From contig CAILRJ010000355.1 in NCBI GenBank assembly GCA_903836575.1, positions 1 through 46,451 on the forward strand: 46,451 bases of DNA. The letters are read 5' to 3'. The stretch is from an uncultured Burkholderiales bacterium (GTDB lineage Bacteria > Pseudomonadota > Gammaproteobacteria > Burkholderiales > Burkholderiaceae_D). This document shows, in pieces, positions 1-7,604 of this stretch. Below the pieces are notes generated by a model. That model saw nothing but the letters and a program-made list of their open reading frames with translations, was not told where the DNA came from and did no database searches. Position 1 is the first letter of the stretch; each line of letters starts with the position of its first letter. The position numbers were made by a program, and so were the translations under genes.

Positions 1-1
1 C

Positions 2-1150
2 GACATTGAACTGTTCCGCAAGATTGCCACGGTGGCTGCTGTTCTTGGTGTGCTAGGTGCAGGTTTCATGCTTGCCAAGGGCCGCAAGACGTTGCGAGAG
101 TCAGCCATACCTGTGCTGGCCACCGTTGGTTTAGCAGTGTTCTCGTACAAGCTTCAAAATATTACTGACTGGCGTTTGACGATTTTCGGAGTGATGACCT
201 TGTTCGTCGTGTATTACCTGCAAGATGGCATCATCGGATTCTTGCGCAGTCTTTTCGTCAAGGGCTCAGTTCGTGACGCAAAGCATGCCGGTACACAGGG
301 TGACGAATCGAAAGCATGGGCAGTTGCCCCAAGTACTGCGGGTATCGGCTCAACCTTGCTTACCGCCAAGGGTATCTTGATGCAATTTGGTGGTTTGAAG
401 GCGTTGAACCTAGTTGATTTAGTCATCGCAAAAGGAACGGTCCATGGCTTAATCGGCCCTAACGGTTCAGGCAAGAGCACGATGATGAACGTATTGACTG
501 GTATATACAAACCGACCGCTGGAGCCGTTGAATTCAATGGCGCGGTAATCTCCGGACAAACGCCTTCGTCAATTGCATTGGGTGGCGTGGCTCGTACATT
601 CCAAAACGTGCAGTTATTTGGTGAAATGACCTCGACGGAAAATGTTTTGGTTGGGTTGCATAATACTTTCCGAAGCAACATCGTTGATGTAATGTTTAAT
701 ACACCAAGGTATCGGCGAGAAGATGCTCAGGCGCGTGAGCGTGCCGCTGGGATCTTGCAGTTTGCCGGTTTGGCGTCATTGGCTGACGAAGAAGCCCGCA
801 ATCTGCCGTATGGCAAGCAACGCGTCTTGGAAATTGGTCGTGCACTTGGACTCAATCCTCAATTGTTGTTGCTCGATGAGCCAGCCGCCGGCTTGACGGC
901 TCCCGACATCAAGGAGCTTGTCGCGATTATTCGCAAAATAACGCAACATGGCATTACGATCATCCTTATCGAACACCATATGGATGTTGTGATGTCTATT
1001 TCGGATACCGTTACCGTCCTTGATTTCGGTCAAAAAATTGCCGAAGGCAAGCCCGCTGCGGTTCAGTCCGATCCAAAAGTGATCGAAGCTTATCTGGGAG
1101 GTAGTGTCGGTGACGATGCTTCAGCCACGCCTACTCTTGCAGGGAATTGA
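2..1150 (+). CDS. Branched-chain amino-acid ABC transporter, LivM-LivG fusion (5' partial)
   Basis: The reading frame is open to the first base of the window, so the start lies upstream and the listed GTG at 32 is only an internal codon. The first ~75 visible residues are hydrophobic and look like the last membrane segments of a LivM-type permease. A short linker follows, then a complete LivG-type ATPase with Walker A GPNGSGKS, a Q-loop region (RTFQNVQLF), Walker B LLLLDEPAAGL and the H-loop (LIEHHMD). The signature region reads LPYGKQR, typical of LivG. Permease and ATPase are therefore one polypeptide, whereas in E. coli they are separate. It should act at the inner membrane in uptake of leucine, isoleucine, valine or related substrates. 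The stop lies one base before livF, so the genes are co-transcribed. The substrate cannot be told from the sequence. Confidence 0.9.
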   Translation, partial: DIELFRKIATVAAVLGVLGAGFMLAKGRKTLRESAIPVLATVGLAVFSYKLQNITDWRLTIFGVMTLFVVYYLQDGIIGFLRSLFVKGSVRDAKHAGTQGDESKAWAVAPSTAGIGSTLLTAKGILMQFGGLKALNLVDLVIAKGTVHGLIGPNGSGKSTMMNVLTGIYKPTAGAVEFNGAVISGQTPSSIALGGVARTFQNVQLFGEMTSTENVLVGLHNTFRSNIVDVMFNTPRYRREDAQARERAAGILQFAGLASLADEEARNLPYGKQRVLEIGRALGLNPQLLLLDEPAAGLTAPDIKELVAIIRKITQHGITIILIEHHMDVVMSISDTVTVLDFGQKIAEGKPAAVQSDPKVIEAYLGGSVGDDASATPTLAGN

Positions 1151-1151
1151 C

Positions 1152-1883
1152 ATGCTTACTATCTCTAATCTGCACGCCGCCTATGGCAAAGTCGAGGTCT
1201 TGCACGGTATCTCGCTTGAGGTACCAAAGGGTAAGGTTGTTACGCTGATCGGCTCTAACGGCGCTGGAAAGACGACGACCATGCGCGCCATTTCCGGCAT
1301 GATCAAGCCTAAATCCGGCACTGTCACACTCTCAGGGAAAGATGTGACCGGTCTGGAATCGCACAAGATTGCCCGCGCAGGATTGGCACATTCTCCGGAA
1401 GGCCGCCGTGTTTTTTCTACGATGAGCGTTACGGATAATTTATTGCTGGGAGCATTTCCTCGCTATACAGGATCACGCCCACGTGGTGATATCAAGGAGG
1501 ATCTCGAAAAATCGCTGGAGCTGTTTCCCCGGCTGAAAGAGCGTCAGCATCAACTTGCTGGCACGCTTTCTGGTGGTGAACAGCAAATGCTGGCGATGGC
1601 ACGCGCGGTGATGCTGAATCCTGAAGTCATCCTGCTTGATGAGCCTTCGATGGGACTGGCGCCAATTCTCGTCGAGGAAGTCTTTCGTATTATTCTTAGC
1701 TTAAAAAAACGCGGTGTGACGATGTTATTGGTCGAGCAGTTTGCAGCGGCAGCACTAAATGTGGCTGATTATGGCTATGTGATGGAAAATGGTCATATTT
1801 CTGTGCACGGCCCGGCTGACAAACTCAAGAACGATCCCGCTGTTCAAGCCGCCTATCTCGGTGGTGGCGGTCAGCAGCACTGA
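1152..1883 (+). CDS. livF: Branched-chain amino-acid ABC transporter ATP-binding protein LivF
   Basis: A 243-residue ABC ATPase of LivF type, the second nucleotide-binding subunit of a HAAT-family importer. Visible motifs are Walker A GSNGAGKTT near residue 36, the signature LSGGEQQM, Walker B VILLDEPSMGL and the C-terminal YLGGGG typical of LivF. The track start at 1104 lies inside the upstream gene. The ATG at 1152, directly after the LivM-LivG stop, gives the usual LivF N-terminus (MLTISNLHAAYG). It is the last gene of the operon, and a hairpin terminator follows within 20 bases. LivF should pair with the fused LivG domain to drive transport from the cytoplasmic face. Confidence 0.95.
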   Translation: MLTISNLHAAYGKVEVLHGISLEVPKGKVVTLIGSNGAGKTTTMRAISGMIKPKSGTVTLSGKDVTGLESHKIARAGLAHSPEGRRVFSTMSVTDNLLLGAFPRYTGSRPRGDIKEDLEKSLELFPRLKERQHQLAGTLSGGEQQMLAMARAVMLNPEVILLDEPSMGLAPILVEEVFRIILSLKKRGVTMLLVEQFAAAALNVADYGYVMENGHISVHGPADKLKNDPAVQAAYLGGGGQQH

Positions 1884-1897
1884 TGAAGTAGTAGGTG

Positions 1898-1950
1898 AAA
1901 AGCTCGCTCGCATCGCCTTGGCATATTCGCTGGGCAATGCGAGCTTTTTT
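1898..1950. terminator. Rho-independent terminator after livF, probably bidirectional
   Basis: AAAAGCTCGC at 1898-1907 pairs with GCGAGCTTTT at 1939-1948, and the run extends to six T. An alternative shorter-loop stem, GCTCGCAT with ATGCGAGC, is also possible. The A-run on one side and T-run on the other would let it serve both livF and the convergent LysR gene, whose stop codon overlaps the T-run. Confidence 0.75.
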
Positions 1951-2866
1951 ATTTCTGATCTCCAGTACGGCGCCAGTAATCCGGCCGCAAGTAAGCATGC
2001 CGAAGAAAGTCAACAAACACACGGATGCGCAATGGCAGATGACGCCGCTGTGTAAATACTGCGTAGATGTCATTTCCCGGTGCGGCGAACTCATCGAGTA
2101 CAGTGACCAGCAGCCCAGACTCAATTTCACTCCCCACTTCCCACATCGATCTCCATGACAAACCCTTGCCTGCCAGAGCCCAGTCGTGGAGTACCTCTCC
2201 ATCGTTGCAAGCCATGTTGCCGGTGACCTTGATCGTGATGTTTTTGCCGTGCTGACGAAAGGTCCAGCCACGTTGGCTACCGTCGCTACTAATTGCCAGG
2301 CAGTTGTGACCTGTTAGTTGGTCCAGTGCCTGCGGTATGCCATGGCGTTTCAGATATGCCGGTGTGGCAACAACCACGCGTTTATTTTCGGCCAGCTTGA
2401 CGCCGACCATGTTGGAGTCAGTCAGTGCTGCAATCCGGATGGCGACGTCTATGCCTTCGTCTAGTAAGTCGGCAATGCGGTCATTCAGACTCAGCGTGAG
2501 GTTCACGCCACGATGTTCGGCCAGGAATGAAGGCAGTAACGGAGCGACATGCTGACGGCCGAAGCCGGCAGGAGCTGAGATTGTCAAGTGACCACTTGCG
2601 GCACGTGCTCCGGCAGAAACGGCCAATTCGGCCTGGTCTAATTCGGCCAAGATGCGCTGACAGTCCTCCAGGAAACTGCTGCCTTCAGGTGTTAATACGA
2701 TCTTACGCGTGGTTCGCTGCAATAACTTGACGCCCAGTCGTTCTTCCAGCGCATCAAGGCGACGTCCTATCATTGCCGGTGCTATGCCTTCAGCGCGTGC
2801 TGCAGCAGAAAAGCTTCCCTTTGCGATGATTTCGACAAAGGTGGAAAGTTGCTTGAATTGATCCAT
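1949..2866 (-). CDS. LysR family transcriptional regulator
   Basis: A LysR-type regulator of about 305 residues. The N-terminal winged helix-turn-helix is clear (STFVEIIAKGSFSAAARAEG, then RLDALEERLGVKLLQRTTRKI), followed by a periplasmic-binding-protein-like effector domain. The chosen ATG at 2866 gives MDQFKQLSTF, the usual start of this subfamily. In-frame ATGs at 2875 and 2890 are possible, and the track start at 2908 is a TTG without a Shine-Dalgarno sequence. The gene converges on livF across the shared terminator, and no divergent target gene is adjacent. The effector and regulon are not predictable. A long palindrome lies about 65 bases upstream of the start. Confidence 0.9.
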   Translation of the reverse strand: MDQFKQLSTFVEIIAKGSFSAAARAEGIAPAMIGRRLDALEERLGVKLLQRTTRKIVLTPEGSSFLEDCQRILAELDQAELAVSAGARAASGHLTISAPAGFGRQHVAPLLPSFLAEHRGVNLTLSLNDRIADLLDEGIDVAIRIAALTDSNMVGVKLAENKRVVVATPAYLKRHGIPQALDQLTGHNCLAISSDGSQRGWTFRQHGKNITIKVTGNMACNDGEVLHDWALAGKGLSWRSMWEVGSEIESGLLVTVLDEFAAPGNDIYAVFTQRRHLPLRIRVFVDFLRHAYLRPDYWRRTGDQK

Positions 2867-2930
2867 GGAGTCCATATGGTGAATGCGCATAAACCTGTCG
2901 CAACCCAATGGTAATTTGTTTCATTGCCAG

Positions 2931-2980
2931 AACCCAAAAAAACGATATGCCGATTGGTCGACATACCGTTTCTTTGGGTT
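2931..2980 (-). terminator. 50-base imperfect palindrome, likely terminator of the BAX-inhibitor gene
   Basis: AACCCAAA at 2931-2938 mirrors TTTGGGTT at 2973-2980. Inside it AAACG-TATG-CGA pairs with TCG-CATA-CGTTT around a TTGG loop, with four isolated mismatches in about 23 pairs. Read on the minus strand the inner stem is followed by seven T, which fits an intrinsic terminator about 160 bases past the BAX-inhibitor gene stop. It also lies just upstream of the LysR gene, so an operator role is possible. Confidence 0.55.
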
Positions 2981-3138
2981 GGGGATGACTATTTGAGACG
3001 CGGTTAGTTCTTGCCGCTAGATCAATCCCTTGATGTCGAACACTAGGTCAAACTTAGTCATCCGTGGTGACTATCCAGGTTTCAAGTTTGGCAAGAAGTT
3101 ATCACAACGATAAATTCTTAGTCCGGTATCGAGAACGC

Positions 3139-3831
3139 TCAATCGTCGCGATTCACGAATCCAAGTATGTGCAACAGACTTGTGAAAAGGTTAAAGATTG
3201 AAATGAATAACGTCAGCGTCGCCATCACGTAATTGGTCTCACCACCACGTACGATATTGTTTGTTTCATACAAAATCATGCCCGACATCAGCACCACAAA
3301 AGCAGCTGAAACGGTCAACGACAAGGCTGGAATTTGTAGAAAAATTCCTGCCAGCGACGCCAAAAAAGCAACCAATATGCCAACGGTTAAAAAACCGCCC
3401 ATCATGGACAGATCACGCTTGGTTACCATCGCATAGGCGGAGAGTGCAACGAAAATTGCGGCCGTCCCACCGAATGCCAGCATGACGGTTTCTGTCCCGT
3501 TGGGCATGCTGAGGTAACGACTGATAATCGGGCCTAGCGTATATCCCATGAAGCCGGTAAGCGCGAATAGTAAACCGACACCCAGCGCCTGATCACGGTA
3601 TTTTGTAATAGCAAACAGCAAGCCGAAGTAACCAACTAGCGTGATGATGATGCCCGGTCCTGGCAAGCCGAGCGCGGCGGTGGCGCCTGCAGCTACCGCG
3701 CTGAAGGCCAGGCACGCCGATAACAGCATGTAGGTATTGCGTAGTACGTTTCGGGCATTGTCATCGATGACGTTGCTGGCAGACCCAGCGTTCGTCGCGC
3801 TGCGGCCGAAGAGTGAATTGCGATCGTTCAT
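3139..3831 (-). CDS. BAX inhibitor-1 / YccA family membrane protein
   Basis: A 230-residue polytopic inner-membrane protein of the UPF0005 / BAX inhibitor-1 family, to which E. coli YccA and YbhL belong. After a polar N-terminus of about 25 residues there are roughly seven hydrophobic segments, with family-like stretches such as GYTLGPIIS in the middle and LILYETNNIV-type sequence near the C-terminus (MILYETNNIVRGGETNYV). YccA binds and modulates the FtsH protease, and other family members are proposed to conduct calcium. Which applies here is not known. The ATG at 3831 is preceded by a good GGAAGGA Shine-Dalgarno sequence. It is divergent from nhaR. Confidence 0.88.
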   Translation of the reverse strand: MNDRNSLFGRSATNAGSASNVIDDNARNVLRNTYMLLSACLAFSAVAAGATAALGLPGPGIIITLVGYFGLLFAITKYRDQALGVGLLFALTGFMGYTLGPIISRYLSMPNGTETVMLAFGGTAAIFVALSAYAMVTKRDLSMMGGFLTVGILVAFLASLAGIFLQIPALSLTVSAAFVVLMSGMILYETNNIVRGGETNYVMATLTLFISIFNLFTSLLHILGFVNRDD

Positions 3832-3956
3832 GGAGTATTCCTTCCGATGTAAATAAATTGACGCCGGTAAAAAAATAACCGATTGCTTGAGGATAGTCTA
3901 TTTTCTTTGTTTAAAAAGCGCACATAATGGAAGGCTTACTTCGATAAAGCAGAATT

Positions 3957-4883
3957 ATGAAAAATACCGGTCTGAATTTTCGACATCTCTATTATTTTTG
4001 GGTCGTTGCCAAGGAAGACAGCATCACACGTGCGGCCGAGCGGCTCGGTGTAGCGATCCAGACGATCAGTACCCAGCTCGGTCTGCTGGAAAAATCGATT
4101 GGCAAGTCGCTTTTCGCCCCTCAGGGTAGGCGACTCGTGTTGACCGAAGCCGGACGTATCGCGATGCGCTATGCCGAGCAGATTTTTGCACTGGGCGAGC
4201 AGATGGAAGATGCTTTGTCGGACCTTGATGTCGGTAGGACAATGCGCCTGACAGTCGGGATTTCTGACTCACTACCAAAATTGATTGCCTCGCGCTTGCT
4301 GGCAGCTGCACTTGCCTTGCCGGAGCGTGTCAGGCTGGTATGTTACGAAGATCGCTTTGAAGCCTTGCTCGGCGAACTCAAGGTCCATAAGCTTGACGTG
4401 GTGTTAACCGATCGTCCTGTGCATGCGGGCACAGTTTTGCGCGTATTCAGCCATTTGCTAGGAGAGAGCGAACTAATGCTTTTTGGTCTGCCCGCATTGG
4501 CTGAAAAATACGAGCCAGGTTTTCCGGCGAGCTTGCAAGGCGCGCCGCTATTGCTGCCGACACGCAATAATGCGATTCGCGGCAGGATTGATCATTGGCT
4601 TGAAGCGCAGGACCTGCGTGCCGACGTAGTCGGCGAGTTCGATGACAATGCGTTACTAAATACTTTTGGACGAAGCGGATTAGGACTTTTTCCGGCACCA
4701 TCCGCACTGGCTGATGATGTTGCTGCGCAATTCGGTGCGATTCCGGTTGGTCCGCTGCAGGGCGTCAAGGAGCAGTTCTATGCGATTTCCAACGAACGCA
4801 AGATCAAGCATCCGGCGGTCGAGGCCATCCTGTCGGCGATTCATGGCGAAGATCTTGCCGGCGGTCACAAAGAACTTACATAA
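3957..4883 (+). CDS. nhaR: LysR family regulator NhaR
   Basis: A 308-residue LysR-type regulator whose N-terminus (LNFRHLYYFWVVAKEDSITRAAERLGVA) is the hallmark of NhaR, followed by the QTISTQLGLLEKSIGKSLF recognition region. In E. coli NhaR activates the Na+/H+ antiporter nhaA and the pgaABCD biofilm polysaccharide operon in response to sodium and pH. No antiporter gene is adjacent, so its target lies elsewhere. The gene is divergent from the BAX-inhibitor gene, and its 3' end overlaps the convergent marC gene by 19 bases. The Shine-Dalgarno sequence before ATG 3957 is weak. Confidence 0.88.
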   Translation: MKNTGLNFRHLYYFWVVAKEDSITRAAERLGVAIQTISTQLGLLEKSIGKSLFAPQGRRLVLTEAGRIAMRYAEQIFALGEQMEDALSDLDVGRTMRLTVGISDSLPKLIASRLLAAALALPERVRLVCYEDRFEALLGELKVHKLDVVLTDRPVHAGTVLRVFSHLLGESELMLFGLPALAEKYEPGFPASLQGAPLLLPTRNNAIRGRIDHWLEAQDLRADVVGEFDDNALLNTFGRSGLGLFPAPSALADDVAAQFGAIPVGPLQGVKEQFYAISNERKIKHPAVEAILSAIHGEDLAGGHKELT

Positions 4884-5464
4884 GATCGTATCCCGGCGAG
4901 CAGCATTTCTACCGCCATCGCGGTCAATATCAAGCCCATCAATCGCTCGAATGCCAGCATGGCTCGAACGCCAAGTACTTGTTGCATTCGTTCGGCACCC
5001 AGCAATACTGCCAGCCAAACCAGGGCAACAGCCGATAGTGCTGCGACATGCAGGAGCACATCAGCGGTGGTGTCGGAGGAAAATAGTAGAACCGTCGCAA
5101 GCGCAGATGGTCCGGCGAGTGCCGGGATCGCGAGCGGCACGATGAACGGTTCGCTGTTGCTGTCCGTGTCGCCAAGTACACCTCCGGGTTGCGGGAACAC
5201 CATTCTTAATGCGATCAGGAACAGAATTACCCCGCCACCAATGCGTAGTGCAATTTCAGATAATTGCAACGCATTGAGAAAGTGCCGCCCGAAAAACATA
5301 AATAGCAGCAACAACAGGAAGGCGATCAGACATTCGCGTACCACGACACGCCAGCGGCGCTCGCGCGGGACGACCCTTAAAGCGCTGACGAATAGCGGGA
5401 CATTTCCAAACGGATCAGTGACGAGCAATAGCAGGATGAATGCCTGAAAAAAAGTATTGGACAT
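4865..5464 (-). CDS. MarC family (NAAT) integral membrane protein
   Basis: A 199-residue protein with about six membrane helices that belongs to the MarC / UPF0056 family. The N-terminus FQAFILLLLVTDPFGNVPLFVSAL carries the family DPFGN motif, and the matching second-half region reads PLAIPALAGPSALATVLL. The internal repeat of two three-helix halves is typical. E. coli MarC was once linked to multiple antibiotic resistance but that was withdrawn, and some relatives transport neutral amino acids. The function here is therefore open. The last 19 bases overlap the end of nhaR tail to tail. A perfect 14-base palindrome lies 27 bases upstream of the start. Confidence 0.9.
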   Translation of the reverse strand: MSNTFFQAFILLLLVTDPFGNVPLFVSALRVVPRERRWRVVVRECLIAFLLLLLFMFFGRHFLNALQLSEIALRIGGGVILFLIALRMVFPQPGGVLGDTDSNSEPFIVPLAIPALAGPSALATVLLFSSDTTADVLLHVAALSAVALVWLAVLLGAERMQQVLGVRAMLAFERLMGLILTAMAVEMLLAGIRSYVSSL

Positions 5465-5490
5465 GAAGGGAGTTTGAGAATGGTCGAATG

Positions 5491-5504
5491 CACAATTAAT
5501 TGTG
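5491..5504. promoter_or_regulatory. Perfect 14-bp palindrome upstream of marC (candidate operator)
   Basis: CACAATTAATTGTG is its own reverse complement. It sits 27 to 40 bases before the marC start codon, between marC and the upstream same-strand gene, where an operator would be expected. No regulator can be assigned. Confidence 0.35.
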
Positions 5505-5521
5505 GAGGGTATGGTAATACA

Positions 5522-6532
5522 CTATGAACGTAGCATTCCGTCACCATCCTGTGTCAGGCGGCATCGACATTCCGGATAGCCGGTGCAACGCCAGAATGAT
5601 TTGAAGTCACCGCTGCGCAAGTCCATTTTGCGTGAACACACCGGGCAGGTTGGACTGCGGAAGTCACCTTTCACAGCCAGTTGTAAAAGCATCTCTTGTC
5701 GTTTTTGCGGTAATTTCAGGATACGTCCGAGGAGGGTAGGGCCATCTATTGCGGTTATGTTGAGGTTCCGTGCTGTCGCAAGGGCGTCCACGCTGAAATG
5801 ACCTGCAGTCAGGAAGAAAGACTGTTGGACGGCGTGACGCTGCTGTGCCGTATGAAGCGCGCGTACCCGGTCGACCTGAATGATGACTTCGCCGCTTACG
5901 GTGCAGGCAATTGCGTTCATGTAAGTCGATCCCTCCTGCCATATCTGCAGGTTAGAAGCACTGTCCGGAGCACTCTCAAGTGGGCGTGCGTTGAGCTTGA
6001 TCGCATCGAAAAAACTGCGGCAAACATCTTCGAAACGCCGCCATTCAAGTTCTTGCAGTAACTCCAAGCTCCAGTCTGTCAGCGGGATGACTGCTCGCGA
6101 TAGATTATGGTGAGGCGGGATCTCAATTGCCGGGACCGGCATGACCAAGCTAGGATGGCGCTCCATGCTGGGAATTCTCTCTCGCGTGTCACGGTTGTTG
6201 CTGGCCCATCTGCTATTGATATCCGGTTGCCGCCACTGGTCCTGCATCGTTGAATCTCGGGTCTGCCGCGTGGTGCTGGTTTGGCCCGGCCGTGCCGAGC
6301 GTCGTGTTGGCCTGTTTCTGCGTACGCGCTCTACGAGCAGGATGAACCACAATCCCAGAGATATCAGCCAGATTAACAACAACGACTGAACGATCCATGC
6401 AACCTGTTCTGGTGCTAGCGCAGGTAGCAGTGACGTCAGTTTGAATCGGGTAACAACGTAGCCGACTCCGACGAGAACCATCAGCAAGGTGATGACCTGG
6501 AAAACGGTATTACGCTGGCTACCATTGTTCAT
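5522..6532 (-). CDS. Membrane-anchored Mrr-like protein with topoisomerase-type zinc finger, probably catalytically degenerate
   Basis: A 336-residue protein. Two N-terminal membrane segments (about residues 9-27 and 45-66) are followed by a basic, polar linker, an Mrr-type restriction-endonuclease fold and a C-terminal C4 zinc ribbon (CPVC...CTGYPEC) as in topoisomerase I. The fold is marked by LLQELEWRRFEDVCRSFFDA and by FFLTAGHFSVDALATARNLNITAIDGPTLL, which matches the family stretch for late strands and helices. The family active site is D...QxK. The corresponding stretches read SASNLQIW and AIACTVSG, so the Asp and Lys appear lost (my own alignment by eye). The ATG at 6532 has a GGAG Shine-Dalgarno sequence 8 bases upstream; the longer frame to 6592 has none. 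It may act as a DNA-binding or structural protein rather than a nuclease. Confidence 0.72.
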   Translation of the reverse strand: MNNGSQRNTVFQVITLLMVLVGVGYVVTRFKLTSLLPALAPEQVAWIVQSLLLIWLISLGLWFILLVERVRRNRPTRRSARPGQTSTTRQTRDSTMQDQWRQPDINSRWASNNRDTRERIPSMERHPSLVMPVPAIEIPPHHNLSRAVIPLTDWSLELLQELEWRRFEDVCRSFFDAIKLNARPLESAPDSASNLQIWQEGSTYMNAIACTVSGEVIIQVDRVRALHTAQQRHAVQQSFFLTAGHFSVDALATARNLNITAIDGPTLLGRILKLPQKRQEMLLQLAVKGDFRSPTCPVCSRKMDLRSGDFKSFWRCTGYPECRCRLTQDGDGMLRS

Positions 6533-6985
6533 GTATCGACTCCGTCGGATATCACTACATTGATTATCCAATAGCTTATCGCTTCGTGACATGGAAAAAG
6601 TTGTTCAAAATAAATCTACGGCCCTCGTTGCAACGGTCTTCTTCAAATAATTACCGGCTTTTTAGTGATCTCAGGATTTTTTAGTGCAATCTTAGCGCTG
6701 GCCGATTTGTCGCCGAGCGCTAAGGTTGCCTTTGCGTCCCCGATATTTGGTCGCCATCTAGGGCTTCATACGTGCGCTGGAAGTCGGAAATCTTCGCAAG
6801 ATTTATCGATGGTTGAAAAAACGTGAGTCCATAAATAATCATCTGCGGAAAAATGATGTACCAAGTGGACAGCCAAGAGCGTCATTGACAGCCATGATTA
6901 CCGGGTGCCGAACCACGTGTCGTACGGTCCGGTACTCGGTTCTCCTTATTCGTTCACTTCTCAGCAGGTCTGACTCTCGTTTTGC
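6533..6985. other. 453-base gene-free stretch with two stem-loops
   Basis: No convincing coding frame is present; the 73-residue plus-strand ORF at 6813-7034 has no recognisable features. Two inverted repeats stand out. CTTAGCGCT (6691-6699) pairs with AGCGCTAAG (6716-6724), and the stem can be extended by an inner GGC/GCC. AAATCTT-CGC-AAGATTT (6788-6804) is a perfect 7-bp hairpin. Neither is followed by a clear T-run on the plus strand. The region also holds the promoter of the Mrr-like gene. An unannotated small RNA is possible but not shown. Confidence 0.4.
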
Positions 6986-7492
6986 TCAATATTTCCCGAT
7001 GAAATCCCGCTTGCCAACATCGACGCCGTTGTGACGCAGGATTGCGTAGGCTGTCGTTACGTGGAAGAAAAATTGTGGCAGTGAGTAATGTAGCAAGTAG
7101 GTCTGGCCTTTGAATGACTTGCTGTTAGGACCAGAGCTGGTCGTGATGTCGCGTTCTTCGCTTCCATCGATCTGTGCCGCTGGCAGCGAGCCGATAAAAG
7201 CCAGTGTTTTGGCAATGCGTGCCTTGAGTTCGGCAAAGGTCTGTTCGGTATCCTCGTACTTCGGCACGTCGACGCCTGCCAGACGGGCGCAGCTGCCCTT
7301 GGCAAAATCTGCAGCGATCAGGACTTGGCGTGTCAGCGCAAACATGTCCGGGAACAGTCGCGCTTGCAGGAGTGCATTCGGATCGATTTTTTTATCATTG
7401 GCATGCGTTTCGGCTTTATCGAGCAAGTCGGTCAGGCTGTTAAGCATCTGCGTGAACACGGGAACAGACGCGGCGTACATTGAAATAGACAT
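6986..7492 (-). CDS. DUF1993 family protein
   Basis: A 168-residue soluble protein of the DUF1993 family, recognisable from MSISMYAASVPVFTQMLNSLTDLLDKAETHA, the LPDMFALTRQV-like stretch and the C-terminal FFHVTTAYAILRHNGVDVGKRDFIG. The family has a four-helix DinB-like look, but no activity is established. The ORF track extends it to 7615, but that start is unlikely: it would run into the divergent oxidoreductase gene. The ATG at 7492 has a strong CAGGAG Shine-Dalgarno sequence six bases upstream. The 112 bases between this start and the next gene must hold both divergent promoters. Confidence 0.85.
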   Translation of the reverse strand: MSISMYAASVPVFTQMLNSLTDLLDKAETHANDKKIDPNALLQARLFPDMFALTRQVLIAADFAKGSCARLAGVDVPKYEDTEQTFAELKARIAKTLAFIGSLPAAQIDGSEERDITTSSGPNSKSFKGQTYLLHYSLPQFFFHVTTAYAILRHNGVDVGKRDFIGKY

Positions 7493-7604
7493 GATGATCT
7501 CCTGAAAAAGTCTGCGGATGATAGCGCACTGCTGGTGCCGGTGTGGCGTGCTTGCGGGTCTTCTGCGGTACGATGTGTAACCGAAAAGTGACTTCAGAAA
7601 GCCT

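Noticed and set aside
6880-6960. Group II intron 3'-end-like stretch around GTCGTACGGTCCGGTACTC
   Set aside because: Only a short resemblance, with no reverse transcriptase or domain V-like hairpin nearby.
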